In this document: positions 43,269 through 51,732 of the stretch, in pieces | How the letters are laid out: each line of letters opens with the position of its first letter | Numbering within the stretch: position 1 is the first letter of the stretch | Assembly (NCBI RefSeq): GCF_003700275.1 | Contig: NZ_RBRE01000083.1 | Span: 143,449-207,448 of the forward strand | DNA from: Pseudomonas cichorii | GTDB taxonomy: Bacteria > Pseudomonadota > Gammaproteobacteria > Pseudomonadales > Pseudomonadaceae | DNA: 64,000 nucleotides | Direction of reading: 5' to 3' | Translations under genes and position numbers: made by a program | Notes under the pieces: generated by a model | The model's input: only the letters and a program-made list of their open reading frames with translations | What the model was told of the DNA's origin: nothing | Database searches by the model: none

Positions 43269-45233
43269 CTATTCATATTTCATCCGCTGAGCCTCAGCCG
43301 TTACCACCGGATCATTCAAAGAGTCTATTAGCTCGCCAAGAATAATCAGATCGCAGTACTTAGAGCCGGACTCCAAGTCTACTAAAACGTGAGTAACCCC
43401 ATGATACTGACGCTGATCAGCATTCTCCGGCAAAAGCAAAGATACAATGCCGAATTTCTCCTTATACAATTCGCCAGTACTCCAAGCCACACACAAATCG
43501 ATATCCTTGATATTTTTATCTTGGCTATCCAGATCTTCAACAAGACCATCTAATGAAAATTTATACTCTAATATCCGAGGAGAGGTTACCTTTCCACTAA
43601 GTGCATCAGCAGTGACTTTAGGCACGCCGAGGGGGTTAGCATCTTCATCATAAACGTAAAGCTCGGCCTGTAAATCGAACGCAATTTTAAACAGACCATC
43701 GTAAGTAAACCGCTCATTCGTAGACATCATATTTAGTCCACGAATGACACCTCCAGCGATTAACTGATGGAATAGCGCTATAACATCCTGCTCCCGCGTA
43801 GGAGTAGACGTTATAGATACACGTTCAATCGGGAGAAAGAAATGCTTGCTCTCCAGTTTCAACGGCTGTGAAACCTCATGGGCAAGCATCGCTGTTTTCC
43901 AGTCGTCAATCGCAAGTTCCCTAACCAAGTCCGGCGAGGTGCCAGTATTGGCTTTAAGCAAGTATCGGACCTTAGAGAGATGGGTATCAACAATAAGCCG
44001 CGCTATGCTTTTGGAGAAATCAGTGAGTTCCCGGTGGAATCCTTTTCGCCCAAGATCGGGCGTATAGTTGTCAAAATGAATAAGAAAATGAACTTGGTGC
44101 TGCCGACCAATATTACGTGAGAGAGGGACCAGAATCGTCTCCCCCTGAGGCATGTTGTTGGCAGCCAACTGAATGCCACTGGAAAGAACTCGTGAACGTA
44201 GCCCAAGAGAGTCGTTAAAAAGCGTCCATAACTTCGCCGTATACCCAAACTCCACGCTAACAGTAGGGCTATATTTTTCAAGAACCTCTAACTCCTCTGC
44301 ATCAAGAGCACTGCCAAGCAACATTTTAAGCTGAGCAGTATCCCAATGCTCATATACAAAATCCAGGTTACTAAAACGATCAGGGAGTTTTCTTCCTGGG
44401 CCATATTTTTTATACAGCGCGTCTTGCGCTACTGAAATTTCTCGATATGAGGCTTTCTTTGACGAGGACACATGAAGCCATGGGTACTCTGTACCAACTC
44501 GCTCAAAGGTTGTGGTATTTCCTTTATTAACAACAGAAAATTTTACAACGACAGAGGAGTCCGCTTCTACCGAACCGAGGCCTGTCTTCACATAGAGGAT
44601 TTTTTGCCAGGTGACAGCGTCAACCGCTTGGAGCCAACTTAACTGCTTGGGATGAGTTGTGCTGTCAAAACGAACTGTGATTGAAACCCCACGATCAAAC
44701 TCGTTGTATGTTTCATCTGCCACCGGCGATGCGTCTGGCTCGACCTTAGGATTTGCACCAGCTACGTCACCCTTAAGCCAGTTCCTTGCATTGAGTATGC
44801 GTCCCGAAGTTTCAAATCCAGGGGCCTTAGTAGTAATTCGCATGTAGTTGAAGCCATATGCCACGTAGGTAGCACCTACCCCCTTGTGCCCCCGAGTTTT
44901 ACCCGACTTAAAAGAAAAGTTTGGCGCAAGAAACTGCTCGAACTTTTCCTTATCTAACCCAATACCATTATCACTCACGGTTAATGAGTTTTCGTCAAGA
45001 TCAATCTTAATATTAATACGAGGCGTGTAATCTTCACCAGTACCTGCAGCCATCTCGGCGTTTGCACGAGCCTCGACAGCGTCAAGTGCATTTTGAATTA
45101 ACTCGCAGAACGGGTCATACCAGCCAACATAGGAGCTGAGAATATTACTAATTTCACGTCTTAACGCACCAAAAGCAGCATCACTAACTTTAGTGCTTTT
45201 GAACTCAAGCGGATCGAACGGTGAGAAGCTCAT
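43269..45233 (-). CDS. GHKL-ATPase protein with possible nuclease-like C-terminus (candidate defence gene)
   Basis: 654 residues. The N-terminus is a GHKL ATPase (Hsp90/MutL/MORC fold): N-box CELIQNALDAVEA (Glu44, Asn48, Asp51), VSDNGIGLDKEKF (Asp88, Gly90, Gly92) and lid RGHKGVGATYVAYG (115-128). A middle region of about 250 residues follows (RKGFHRELTDFSKSIARLIV), as in MORC/Hsp90 transducer domains. The last 100 residues have ILEYKFSLDGLVEDLDS then KDIDLCVAW, a pattern like a PD-(D/E)xK core with Glu556-x-Lys558. GC is clearly below the neighbours and codon use is AT-rich, so it is imported. It is the only cargo gene of the island. GHKL single-gene anti-phage proteins are known (Tiamat type); whether this is one is inference. 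Confidence 0.7.
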   Translation of the reverse strand: MSFSPFDPLEFKSTKVSDAAFGALRREISNILSSYVGWYDPFCELIQNALDAVEARANAEMAAGTGEDYTPRINIKIDLDENSLTVSDNGIGLDKEKFEQFLAPNFSFKSGKTRGHKGVGATYVAYGFNYMRITTKAPGFETSGRILNARNWLKGDVAGANPKVEPDASPVADETYNEFDRGVSITVRFDSTTHPKQLSWLQAVDAVTWQKILYVKTGLGSVEADSSVVVKFSVVNKGNTTTFERVGTEYPWLHVSSSKKASYREISVAQDALYKKYGPGRKLPDRFSNLDFVYEHWDTAQLKMLLGSALDAEELEVLEKYSPTVSVEFGYTAKLWTLFNDSLGLRSRVLSSGIQLAANNMPQGETILVPLSRNIGRQHQVHFLIHFDNYTPDLGRKGFHRELTDFSKSIARLIVDTHLSKVRYLLKANTGTSPDLVRELAIDDWKTAMLAHEVSQPLKLESKHFFLPIERVSITSTPTREQDVIALFHQLIAGGVIRGLNMMSTNERFTYDGLFKIAFDLQAELYVYDEDANPLGVPKVTADALSGKVTSPRILEYKFSLDGLVEDLDSQDKNIKDIDLCVAWSTGELYKEKFGIVSLLLPENADQRQYHGVTHVLVDLESGSKYCDLIILGELIDSLNDPVVTAEAQRMKYE

Positions 45234-45824
45234 GATGGCCTGCTATCAGAGAGTTTTCAGCAGTATAGGCATGACCTCAAGACCGTGTGAAGGCACAGAA
45301 AAGAGACGACATACATACCATCCACCTTGCTTGCTTCAAGCATTCAATCAGATCTGTAATGCAGTGAAGGGAACGTTCCCAACGAACCCACCTTGCACCT
45401 CCTGTACCTGGCGAATCCATCCTCGATCAGCCGCTGGGCCCATAGGGGTCAATAACGCAGCACTGCTCAGCTTCTCCATAGGTCGCTTTTAGGATTTCAT
45501 ATCCGCCCTCCTGAATGGGGTCAGTCGGCCCGAAGAGGATTTCATGCAGTCCACGCAAAGGGGGGATTGATCAAAATGTCGGGAAGCTCAAGCTGCTGCT
45601 TGGGAGCACCGGGCAGCTCGGTAGATCCAAACTTCCCCTCGCGACAATAGGGGTAGACCAAAACGCCTCAATCCGGAACCGCGTTTGTACAGGAACTGAA
45701 GCAGAGCAAGACAGATCAACGGACCAGGTTAGCTACCGATTGCTCCACGTACACAGGATGAGTACACTTCGCATCGAGCAAGGGCTCTGAAATCCTTGAT
45801 TTCACTGGGTTTACGGCACTGATG
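45234..45824. other. Island right part, no gene supported
   Basis: About 590 bp upstream of the GHKL gene, holding its promoter. Short open frames exist on both strands but none has a ribosome-binding site or recognisable product. The last bases (TTGATTTCACTGGGTTTACGG) adjoin the tRNA-Phe 3' half, where an integrase gene would be expected to end; it is missing. Confidence 0.5.
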
Positions 45825-46113
45825 CCCGTGTCGGCGGTTCGATTCCGTCTCTGGGCACCACTAATTAGCTTCAGGTGGTGTCAAAGCCATCTGAAAATCA
45901 AGAAACCCGCCTGGTGCGGGTTTTTTGTTGCCTGTAGTTTTTGCCTTCTCTAAAACGTCACCTCCCCAGCGTGTAAAAAACCGTAAGCAACAATACGGAA
46001 ATACCACCTGCCCGAAAGGGATTGCCCCGACAGCAATGCCCACTCCCTCTCCTTACTATGCTCATGAGCACTGGCAGTGATCGCAAGCTCGTTCATTCCA
46101 TCGTTGGAGTTCG
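45825..46113 (+). repeat. Right copy of island-flanking direct repeat (attR side)
   Basis: 289 bp matching the left copy from CCCGTGTCGGCGG through the T-arm, acceptor 3' strand and CCA to GTTGGAGTTCG. Differences are few (for example CCTGTAG for TCTGTAG, ACGG for GCGG, and CC inserted in GCAATGCCCACTCC). After the end the two copies diverge abruptly. Confidence 0.9.
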
Positions 46114-46143
46114 ATTTGGTTACCCCTTTGAAAGGTACACACC

Positions 46144-46353
46144 TTGGCGTGGGACTCAGCCAGAGTGGTTTTCACCGATCACTGCCTGGCACGAGGCTCA
46201 ATAGTCAAGGGCCCCACCTACAATCATGACCATAAGAACATTGAATTCAGGATGAGCGAACCCTATCCACGGGATGTCGTGTGCGTAGTGGTTGCCGTCA
46301 ATCCTGTACCAGAGCCAAGCCAACTCTTCACTATCACTGTTTGGGAGATATGA
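46144..46353 (+). pseudogene. DUF4258-like toxin fragment
   Basis: Reading about 69 codons with only a TTG start. The part RVVFTDHCLARGSIVKGPTY, then NIEFRMSEPYPRDVVCVVVAV and QLFTITVWE resembles DUF4258, the toxin-like partner of XRE/MqsA-type antitoxins, but the helix normally lying between HCLxR and the VxGPxxN strand is missing, so it appears to have an internal deletion. Its stop overlaps the possible start of the next gene. Confidence 0.35.
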
Positions 46354-46355
46354 AA

Positions 46356-46787
46356 ATGTACGAATACACAGGTAGCGGCCTGAACGGCATCTTCCTGAAG
46401 AATGGATACAGGATCGTCGAGACAGCCTATGGCAAAGGCGTTGCGATAGAGAATATCGAAGGTCTGCACAGGGCAATCGCTGCCGACATCGTTCAGCAAG
46501 ACTCGCCAATGACAGGTCACCAGTTTCGCTTCCTGCGTAAAGAACAGGATTTGGTGCAACTGGAGCTGGCAGAAGTCTTACGTGTAGATATCCAGACCGT
46601 TGCAAATTGGGAGAAACGTGGTACCGAAGGGGTTCCCGGACCAGCAGACATTGCAATGCGCGGACTTTATTCAGCTTATTGCCACATCCAGTACGGGCCT
46701 TATCAGGCCCTGCGCTCGACCATACCAACCGAAACAGCCACTTTCGCACTTGAGGGCGAAAACTGGGTAGAAGCAGTGGCCGCCTGA
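46356..46787 (+). CDS. XRE/MqsA-like DNA-binding protein (probable antitoxin)
   Basis: 143 residues. Start at 46356 because GGGAG lies 8 bp upstream; ATG at 46350 is possible but too close to it. N-terminus MYEYTGSGLNGIFLKNGYRIV and YGKGVAIENIEGLHRAIA is the typical lead-in of a family paired with DUF4258 toxins; HTH near residues 56-78 in FLRKEQDLVQLELAEVLRV then DIQTVANWEKRG. Likely an autorepressing antitoxin whose toxin is broken. No recognisable partner downstream. Confidence 0.75.
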   Translation: MYEYTGSGLNGIFLKNGYRIVETAYGKGVAIENIEGLHRAIAADIVQQDSPMTGHQFRFLRKEQDLVQLELAEVLRVDIQTVANWEKRGTEGVPGPADIAMRGLYSAYCHIQYGPYQALRSTIPTETATFALEGENWVEAVAA

Positions 46788-46981
46788 CCAAGCGGCACCC
46801 CGAAATCTTTCCCCTTTCGCCCCAAATCCTTCCCCGATAATTTCCTGCACACCACGAATAAGCCTTTGCTATATTCGAGCAACATCAAAGAGCCGCCTGA
46901 CTGGCTCAAGCAGATGCTTCGCTTGCCTGAGCGCCCTTGAGCCTCGGCGAGCTTCAGGGTTTATCAGCAGAAGGATCTGTC

Positions 46982-47113
46982 ATGAAGTTCACCACCCTCC
47001 TCCTTGCGGCCTTTCTTGCCGTTACTTCTCTTTCTGCAATCGCACACGGCGGCCGGACCGACAAGCAAGGCTGTCACAACGACAAGAAGACCGGCACTCG
47101 ACATTGTCATTGA
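46982..47113 (+). CDS. Small exported YHYH-domain protein
   Basis: 43 residues. Signal peptide (MKFTTLLLAAFLAVTSLSAIAHG) followed by GGRTDKQGCHNDKKTGTRHCH, the GGTDxxGCHxxxxTGxxHCH pattern of the YHYH family, with two Cys and two His able to bind a metal. A -10-like TATATT lies near 46870 and GGATCTGTC before the ATG. Normally this motif is the C-terminal domain of a nuclease-like protein; here it stands alone with its own signal peptide. Confidence 0.75.
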   Translation: MKFTTLLLAAFLAVTSLSAIAHGGRTDKQGCHNDKKTGTRHCH

Positions 47114-47144
47114 CTGCGGGCCTTGCGCCCTACCGGAGACAAGC

Positions 47145-47381
47145 ATGCCCTTGAACAAACCCAACCAGGACTTGCGTCGTGATCTGCAAGGCGTGGCTGC
47201 CGATCTGAAATGGTCGGCGGTTGAGCTGATGCGTATTGCGGAGCGATTGAGCACCTCGGGGAACGAGGCGGATGCTCAGGCGGTGCTGCGGATATGTAGC
47301 GTGATGCAGGCGGGAGAAGAGAAATTGCAGGGCGTCACGAATGAAGTGTCGATGGGACAGCTTGTGCGGGCTCGTTCCTGA
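47145..47381 (+). CDS. Small hypothetical helical protein
   Basis: 78 residues, no signal peptide or membrane segment. ATG with a GGAG site 8 bp upstream. Sequence is amphipathic helix (NQDLRRDLQGVAADLKWSAV; MRIAERLSTSGNEADAQAVL; ICSVMQAGEEKLQGVTN), probably a two-helix bundle. It lies 31 bp after the YHYH gene, in the same direction. Family not recognised. Confidence 0.65.
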   Translation: MPLNKPNQDLRRDLQGVAADLKWSAVELMRIAERLSTSGNEADAQAVLRICSVMQAGEEKLQGVTNEVSMGQLVRARS

Positions 47382-47431
47382 ACCACCGCGCAGCAATCAT
47401 GACGATTACTGCACGGTAGACGCATCAGGAC

Positions 47432-48724
47432 TTACTGATTACGAGTCACCCTCCACACGGTATTGGCGAGGTCGTCCGCGATGATCAGTGCACCGCGTGG
47501 ATCGACCGTTACACCAACCGGACGGCCGCGGGTCTTGCCGTCGGTACCACGGAAGCCTGTCGCGAAGTCCACCGGCTCACCAGCCGGACGACCGTTGCTG
47601 AACGGCACGAAGATAACCTTGTAGCCCACCGGATTGTCGCGGTTCCAGCTGCCGTGCTCACCAACGAACACACCATTGGCGAACTTGTCGCCCATGGCCG
47701 GGATGGAGAAGTCGACACCCAGCGCCGCGACGTGCGAACCGAGGCTGTAATCCGGCTTGATCGCCGAGGCGACTTTTTCCGGATTCTGCGGCTGCGCACG
47801 CGAGTCGACGTTCTGGCCCCAGTAGCTGTAAGGCCAGCCATAGAACCCGCCTTCGCGTACCGAAGTCAGGTAATCCGGAACCAGATCGGGACCCAGTTCG
47901 TCACGCTCGTTGACCACCGTCCACAGTTGCCCGGTTTCAGGTTGAATCGTCAGTGCCGTCGGGTTACGCAAGCCCGTCGCATAAGGCTTGTGGGCTCCTG
48001 TCTCGGCATCGACCTGCCAGACCATGGCCCGGTCGACTTCCGCCTCCATGCCACGCTCGGTGACGTTGCTGTTGGAGCCGATTCCGACATACAGGTATCG
48101 ACCATCAGGGCTGATGGTCAGCGCCTTGGTCCAGTGGTGATTGATCTCGGAAGGCAGGTCGGTAACCTTGGTCGGCTGACCGCTGGCCTTGGTCTGGCCT
48201 TCGGCATAATCGAAGCGGACCAGCGCATCCTGGTTGGCCACATACAACTTGCCATCGGCAAAGGCCAGGCCATAAGGCGCGTTGAGGTTTTCGGCAAACA
48301 CCGTCTTCAGTTCGTAGGTGCCGTCACCGTCAGCGTCGCGCAGCAACGTCAGGCGGTTGCCGCCTTTGACCTTGGTGTTGCCTTCGGCCTTGATAACGCT
48401 GGCGATCACGTCCTTGGGCTTGAGCTTCGCAGCACCGCCTCCACGACCTTCCGCAACGAGAATATCGCCATTGGGCAGGACCAAGCTCTGGCGCGGGATT
48501 CGCAGATCGGTCGCAATCGCGGTGATGCTGAAACCTTCAGGCACCGCAGGCTTCTGCTCGCCCCACGCCACCGGTTCGGCAATCTTCATGCTCGGCAGCA
48601 GGCCACGTTGAGGCTCCGGCAACTTGGGGTCAGGACCGCGTGACTGGATACTGTCCGCCTCACCGCCACAAGCACTCAGCAGCAGCGCCATACTTAAAAC
48701 ACTCAATGCGCTCACATGTTTCAT
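47432..48724 (-). CDS. PQQ-dependent sugar dehydrogenase-like lipoprotein (sorbosone dehydrogenase family)
   Basis: 430 residues from the ATG at 48724. Lipobox signal LSMALLLSACGGE with Cys20, then a six-bladed beta-propeller: GFSITAIATDLRIPRQSLVL, VTLLRDADGDGTYELKTVF, NAPYGLAFADGKLYVANQDAL, YATGLRNPTALTIQPETGQLW and GVFVGEHGSWNRDNPVGYKV, the glucose/sorbosone dehydrogenase (GSDH) pattern with the catalytic-site His. Start overlaps the stop of the DUF2231 gene (TGA/ATG), so the two are coupled. Substrate unknown; probably periplasmic, on the outer or inner membrane. Confidence 0.88.
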   Translation of the reverse strand: MKHVSALSVLSMALLLSACGGEADSIQSRGPDPKLPEPQRGLLPSMKIAEPVAWGEQKPAVPEGFSITAIATDLRIPRQSLVLPNGDILVAEGRGGGAAKLKPKDVIASVIKAEGNTKVKGGNRLTLLRDADGDGTYELKTVFAENLNAPYGLAFADGKLYVANQDALVRFDYAEGQTKASGQPTKVTDLPSEINHHWTKALTISPDGRYLYVGIGSNSNVTERGMEAEVDRAMVWQVDAETGAHKPYATGLRNPTALTIQPETGQLWTVVNERDELGPDLVPDYLTSVREGGFYGWPYSYWGQNVDSRAQPQNPEKVASAIKPDYSLGSHVAALGVDFSIPAMGDKFANGVFVGEHGSWNRDNPVGYKVIFVPFSNGRPAGEPVDFATGFRGTDGKTRGRPVGVTVDPRGALIIADDLANTVWRVTRNQ

Positions 48725-49149
48725 TGCGCACCTCCCGACCGCAGGTTGGTCAGTCCGATCCAGCTTGCCACCAGTGCCAGCAAGGTGACGATGGCGGAAA
48801 GGACCAGGCCCGAAGGCATCACGGCCCAGGCGTCTTTCGCATGCTCGAAGGCGTTGACGAGTCCCAGCACCCAAGTGACCAGCAGGAGCAGGAAATACAT
48901 GACGGGTCGCCCTGCCTTGTGGTCAGCCCGGATCAGATTGACCAGCGCGAACAGCAGCGCCAGCCCGCAGAACACCAGTCCCCCGGCAATAAGCCAGGAG
49001 GCGAAGTTACTCCACTGAATCTGGAAGGTCTTGAAATAGGCAATATCACTCAGCAAAGCGCCGAGAAACAGGGGAACGGTTCCGGCCAGCAAGATCGCGT
49101 GAAGCGGTCCTGGCGTGCTTCGGTAGGAGGGGTGGGTAGTAGCGGTCAC
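48721..49149 (-). CDS. DUF2231 membrane protein
   Basis: 142 residues with four membrane segments (AILLAGTVPLFLGALLSDI, WLIAGGLVFCGLALLFALV, YFLLLLVTWVLGLVNAF, VLSAIVTLLALVASWIGL). The HxILLxGxxPLFxGALLSD motif and TWVLGLVNAFEHAKDAWAV identify DUF2231. It is the membrane partner of the downstream dehydrogenase and may pass electrons or quinone. Confidence 0.85.
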   Translation of the reverse strand: MTATTHPSYRSTPGPLHAILLAGTVPLFLGALLSDIAYFKTFQIQWSNFASWLIAGGLVFCGLALLFALVNLIRADHKAGRPVMYFLLLLVTWVLGLVNAFEHAKDAWAVMPSGLVLSAIVTLLALVASWIGLTNLRSGGAQ

Positions 49150-49681
49150 GACGGCTCCTTATCGTTGGACAACCCTGGACTGATGCTCAGCGCACATGCA
49201 CTGACGCATCAGGGGCGCACTGACTGCGCAAAGGGAAGGAGCGTGCCGCAAGAGAATTAGTTCAGCGGGTTTTGTGTCGAAATATTTTGCAGACGTGATT
49301 CGTCGGCGCCGTTCACTGTCCTCCTTGCGGATTTCACACATGAGCTTGCCGGGCATAAACACAGCAACCGCAAATAATTTTCAAAATGGATGGAACCGGA
49401 TACGACCGTTTTCCACTCACCTGTACACCCCATGATTTACCGCTTCGGCCAACACTGGCTCCTGTCCGGAATGCTGCGCACTGTCCGTGCGAAATCGGCC
49501 CATCAAACCTCGCCACACCCGCAGAAAAAACCAATCAGGCATTCAAAAGCAGGCCTGCCATTTGACGTCAGAAAACCAGCGCGCCCACTGATCGGAATCC
49601 CGTTGTGGCGGATTAATGCCGTTCGTCTGCAGGTCGATATCGTCGTGAGAGTCAGTTCGTGAAACAGCATTGGGGCAGGTT
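49150..49681. other. Divergent intergenic region, no gene seen
   Basis: About 530 bp between the leftward DUF2231 gene and the rightward chemoreceptor. Both promoters should lie here. AT-rich patch near 49360-49390 (AAATAATTTTCAAAATGG) could be a promoter; I see no clear -35/-10 pair with standard spacing, RNA gene or repeat. Confidence 0.5.
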
Positions 49682-50998
49682 ATGTTCGGGACGAAAATCA
49701 AAGCTGAACTGACAGCCATGAAGGCCGAGGTTGATGGACTCAAGGGATTGATGGGGGCACTGGAACGTTCGATGGCTGTAGCGGAGTTCGATCTGGATGG
49801 AAAACTCATCCGGGCCAACGATAACTTCCTGACCGCCATGGGTTACCGGGCCGAAGAGGTAGCTGGCAAGAATCACCGTGAGTTCTGCTCACCGGCATTG
49901 ACGCGCAGCAGCCAGTACAACGAGCTCTGGGCTTCGCTACGCGCCGGGCGTTTCGTTTCGGGCACATTCCAGCGCGTGGACAGAAACGGCCATAGCGTCT
50001 GGCTCGAAGCCAGCTACAACCCGGTGCTCGATGCCCAGGGCAAGCCCTTCAAGGTGGTGAAGTACGCCCTGGATGTCACTCGCAAGGTCATGCAGGAAAG
50101 CGAGTCGCGCGGCAAGCTGGCCGCTGTCGACCGGGCCATGGCCGTCTGCGAGTTCGATATTGGCGGTAACGTGCTGGCGGCCAACGATAACTTCCTGCAT
50201 GTCATGGGCTATGCCTTGAATGAAATCAAAGGCAAGCATCACCGCGGCTTTTGCGAGCCTACCCTGGTCAACAGCACAGAGTATGGCGATTTCTGGCGCA
50301 GGCTGAATCAGGGCGAATTTTTCAGCGGGCAATTCAAGCGCATCGGCAAACACGGCAAGGTGGTCTGGCTGGAAGCGACCTACAACCCGGTCTACGACGC
50401 TGAAGGCAAGCTTTGCAAGATCGTGAAGTTCGCCAGCGACATCACCGAGCATGTGGAAAAACAGCAAGCCGACTCACTGGGCGCTTCGCGGGCCTATCAC
50501 ATCTCGACTGAAACCGAAAAAGTGGCCGAACAGGGAACCCTGGTCATCCAGGAAACCGCCAGAGAGATGCGCCAGATCGCTGACAGCATCGGCGCTTCGG
50601 CAAAACTGGTAGGGCAACTGGGGTCTCGTTCCGAGCAGATCACGGCCATCGTCAATACCATTCGCGGCATCGCCGACCAGACCAACCTGCTGGCGCTCAA
50701 CGCAGCAATCGAAGCTGCTCGTGCCGGCGACCAGGGGCGCGGGTTTGCGGTGGTAGCGGATGAAGTCCGCCAACTGGCAGGCCGCACCAGCGGCTCGACG
50801 ACGGAAATTGCCGACATGATCGGCAAGATCCTCAACGAAACCCGCGAAGCCGTTGCCAGCATGAGCAGCACTCAGGAAGGCGCGATTCGCGGCGTGACCC
50901 TGGCCGATCAGGCGGGCCAGGTCATCGTGCAGATTCGTGATGGCGCCAGCGAAGCCGTAGAAGCCGTCAGCATGTTTGCCAACCGGTTCGACGGCTGA
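49682..50998 (+). CDS. Soluble double-PAS methyl-accepting chemoreceptor, BdlA-like
   Basis: 438 residues from the ATG at 49682 (GGCAGG upstream). Two tandem PAS domains, residues about 27-145 and 150-265, each with the same landmarks (AEFDLDGKLIRANDNFLTAM and FDIGGNVLAANDNFLHVM, then HREF/HRGFCEPTL). A shortened MCP signalling domain follows with the hairpin tip IRGIADQTNLLALNAAIEAA and GRGFAVVADEVRQLAGRT. No membrane segment or HAMP, so it is cytoplasmic. The layout is that of BdlA, which controls biofilm dispersion in P. aeruginosa; Aer-like aerotaxis is the alternative. Confidence 0.85.
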   Translation: MFGTKIKAELTAMKAEVDGLKGLMGALERSMAVAEFDLDGKLIRANDNFLTAMGYRAEEVAGKNHREFCSPALTRSSQYNELWASLRAGRFVSGTFQRVDRNGHSVWLEASYNPVLDAQGKPFKVVKYALDVTRKVMQESESRGKLAAVDRAMAVCEFDIGGNVLAANDNFLHVMGYALNEIKGKHHRGFCEPTLVNSTEYGDFWRRLNQGEFFSGQFKRIGKHGKVVWLEATYNPVYDAEGKLCKIVKFASDITEHVEKQQADSLGASRAYHISTETEKVAEQGTLVIQETAREMRQIADSIGASAKLVGQLGSRSEQITAIVNTIRGIADQTNLLALNAAIEAARAGDQGRGFAVVADEVRQLAGRTSGSTTEIADMIGKILNETREAVASMSSTQEGAIRGVTLADQAGQVIVQIRDGASEAVEAVSMFANRFDG

Positions 50999-51015
50999 TT
51001 CGTGATCAGCCCCTG

Positions 51016-51036
51016 AAACCCGCCTTGTGCGGGTTT
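51016..51036 (+). terminator. Hairpin after the chemoreceptor gene
   Basis: AAACCCGC-CTTGT-GCGGGTTT, an 8-bp stem 17 bp after the stop. The T-run is short (TTT), so a weak intrinsic terminator. Confidence 0.65.
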
Positions 51037-51142
51037 GCAGGGGCTGCAAGTCTCGTCAGCCAGGCCCGCTCCCCTTGGTTATTCAGGCCGTCTGGGTTTC
51101 AATGATCGCCATTGCCCTTATCGCCTGCCAAAGGACCCGTTC

Positions 51143-51628
51143 ATGGCTTCGCCAGACAAACAGCAAAAACGTGCCAAGCGCGCGAAGATCAAAGCCAAGC
51201 AGAACCGCTCGGGCAAGCCGGCGCAGAATGTCGTTCATCCGGTCTTCGCTCCCGCTCTTGTGAACCAGCCTTTCGATGATGTGCAAATCGACCTGAGCAC
51301 CTTCGATTTCCAGGACATCGTCGAAAACGGCTTCGACCCGGCCGACTACGAAGACCTGTTCGCCGCCATGAAAGCCGCCGAGGCCATCAGCCAGTTGGCG
51401 CTGTGCGTCGTTTTCCTGCAATACCCGGTGCTGGCACTGGTCATCAGCGAAGAAGACGAAGAACAGGCCACCGACTTCATGATGGGCCTGCTCATCACCT
51501 ACCGCGCCCTGTCCCACGAAGAAGACGAAGACACCGCCGTCGAGTGGATCGGCAGCCCGACATTCCAGGCCGATTACAACAAGGCCTCCGAACTGTTGAT
51601 CAAACGGGATTCAAAAGAGCAGCGTTGA
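51143..51628 (+). CDS. Conserved hypothetical protein, basic N-terminus, acidic core
   Basis: 161 residues. Lys/Arg-rich start (MASPDKQQKRAKRAKIKAKQ, then QNRSGKPAQN) precedes an acidic region with DLSTFDFQDIVENGFDPADY and a helical core (AAMKAAEAISQLALCVVFL; FMMGLLITYRALSHEEDE). No signal peptide or known motif. AAAGGACC precedes the ATG. A common Pseudomonas hypothetical; the basic tail could bind RNA, but this is a guess. Confidence 0.7.
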   Translation: MASPDKQQKRAKRAKIKAKQNRSGKPAQNVVHPVFAPALVNQPFDDVQIDLSTFDFQDIVENGFDPADYEDLFAAMKAAEAISQLALCVVFLQYPVLALVISEEDEEQATDFMMGLLITYRALSHEEDEDTAVEWIGSPTFQADYNKASELLIKRDSKEQR

Positions 51629-51732
51629 ATACAGGCACTGGATGAGCCTCTATGGGAAGGGGCTTGCCCGCGACGAAGCGCGCTGCATGGCGGCCTGCTT
51701 GTGAATGGGCGACAGGCCGCGCATGCATGGCG

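Larger units (their letters stand above)
40081..45824. mobile_element. tRNA-Phe genomic island (remnant, no integrase)
   Basis: About 5.7 kb between the tRNA 3' end and the second copy of the tRNA-end repeat. It carries a nested IS pair and a single large cargo gene of low GC. No tyrosine integrase, excisionase or plasmid/phage gene is visible, so the element is either decayed or was moved by a helper. The right junction still has the T-arm and acceptor 3' half of tRNA-Phe but no 5' half. Confidence 0.75.

Noticed and set aside
45515..45790. 91-codon rightward frame in the island's right part
   Set aside because: No ribosome-binding site, low-complexity composition and no family; it does not resemble an integrase C-terminus.
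40005..46113. CRISPR array or phage genes in the island
   Set aside because: Only two copies of the 287-bp repeat and no short-spaced repeats; no capsid, portal, integrase or cas gene visible.
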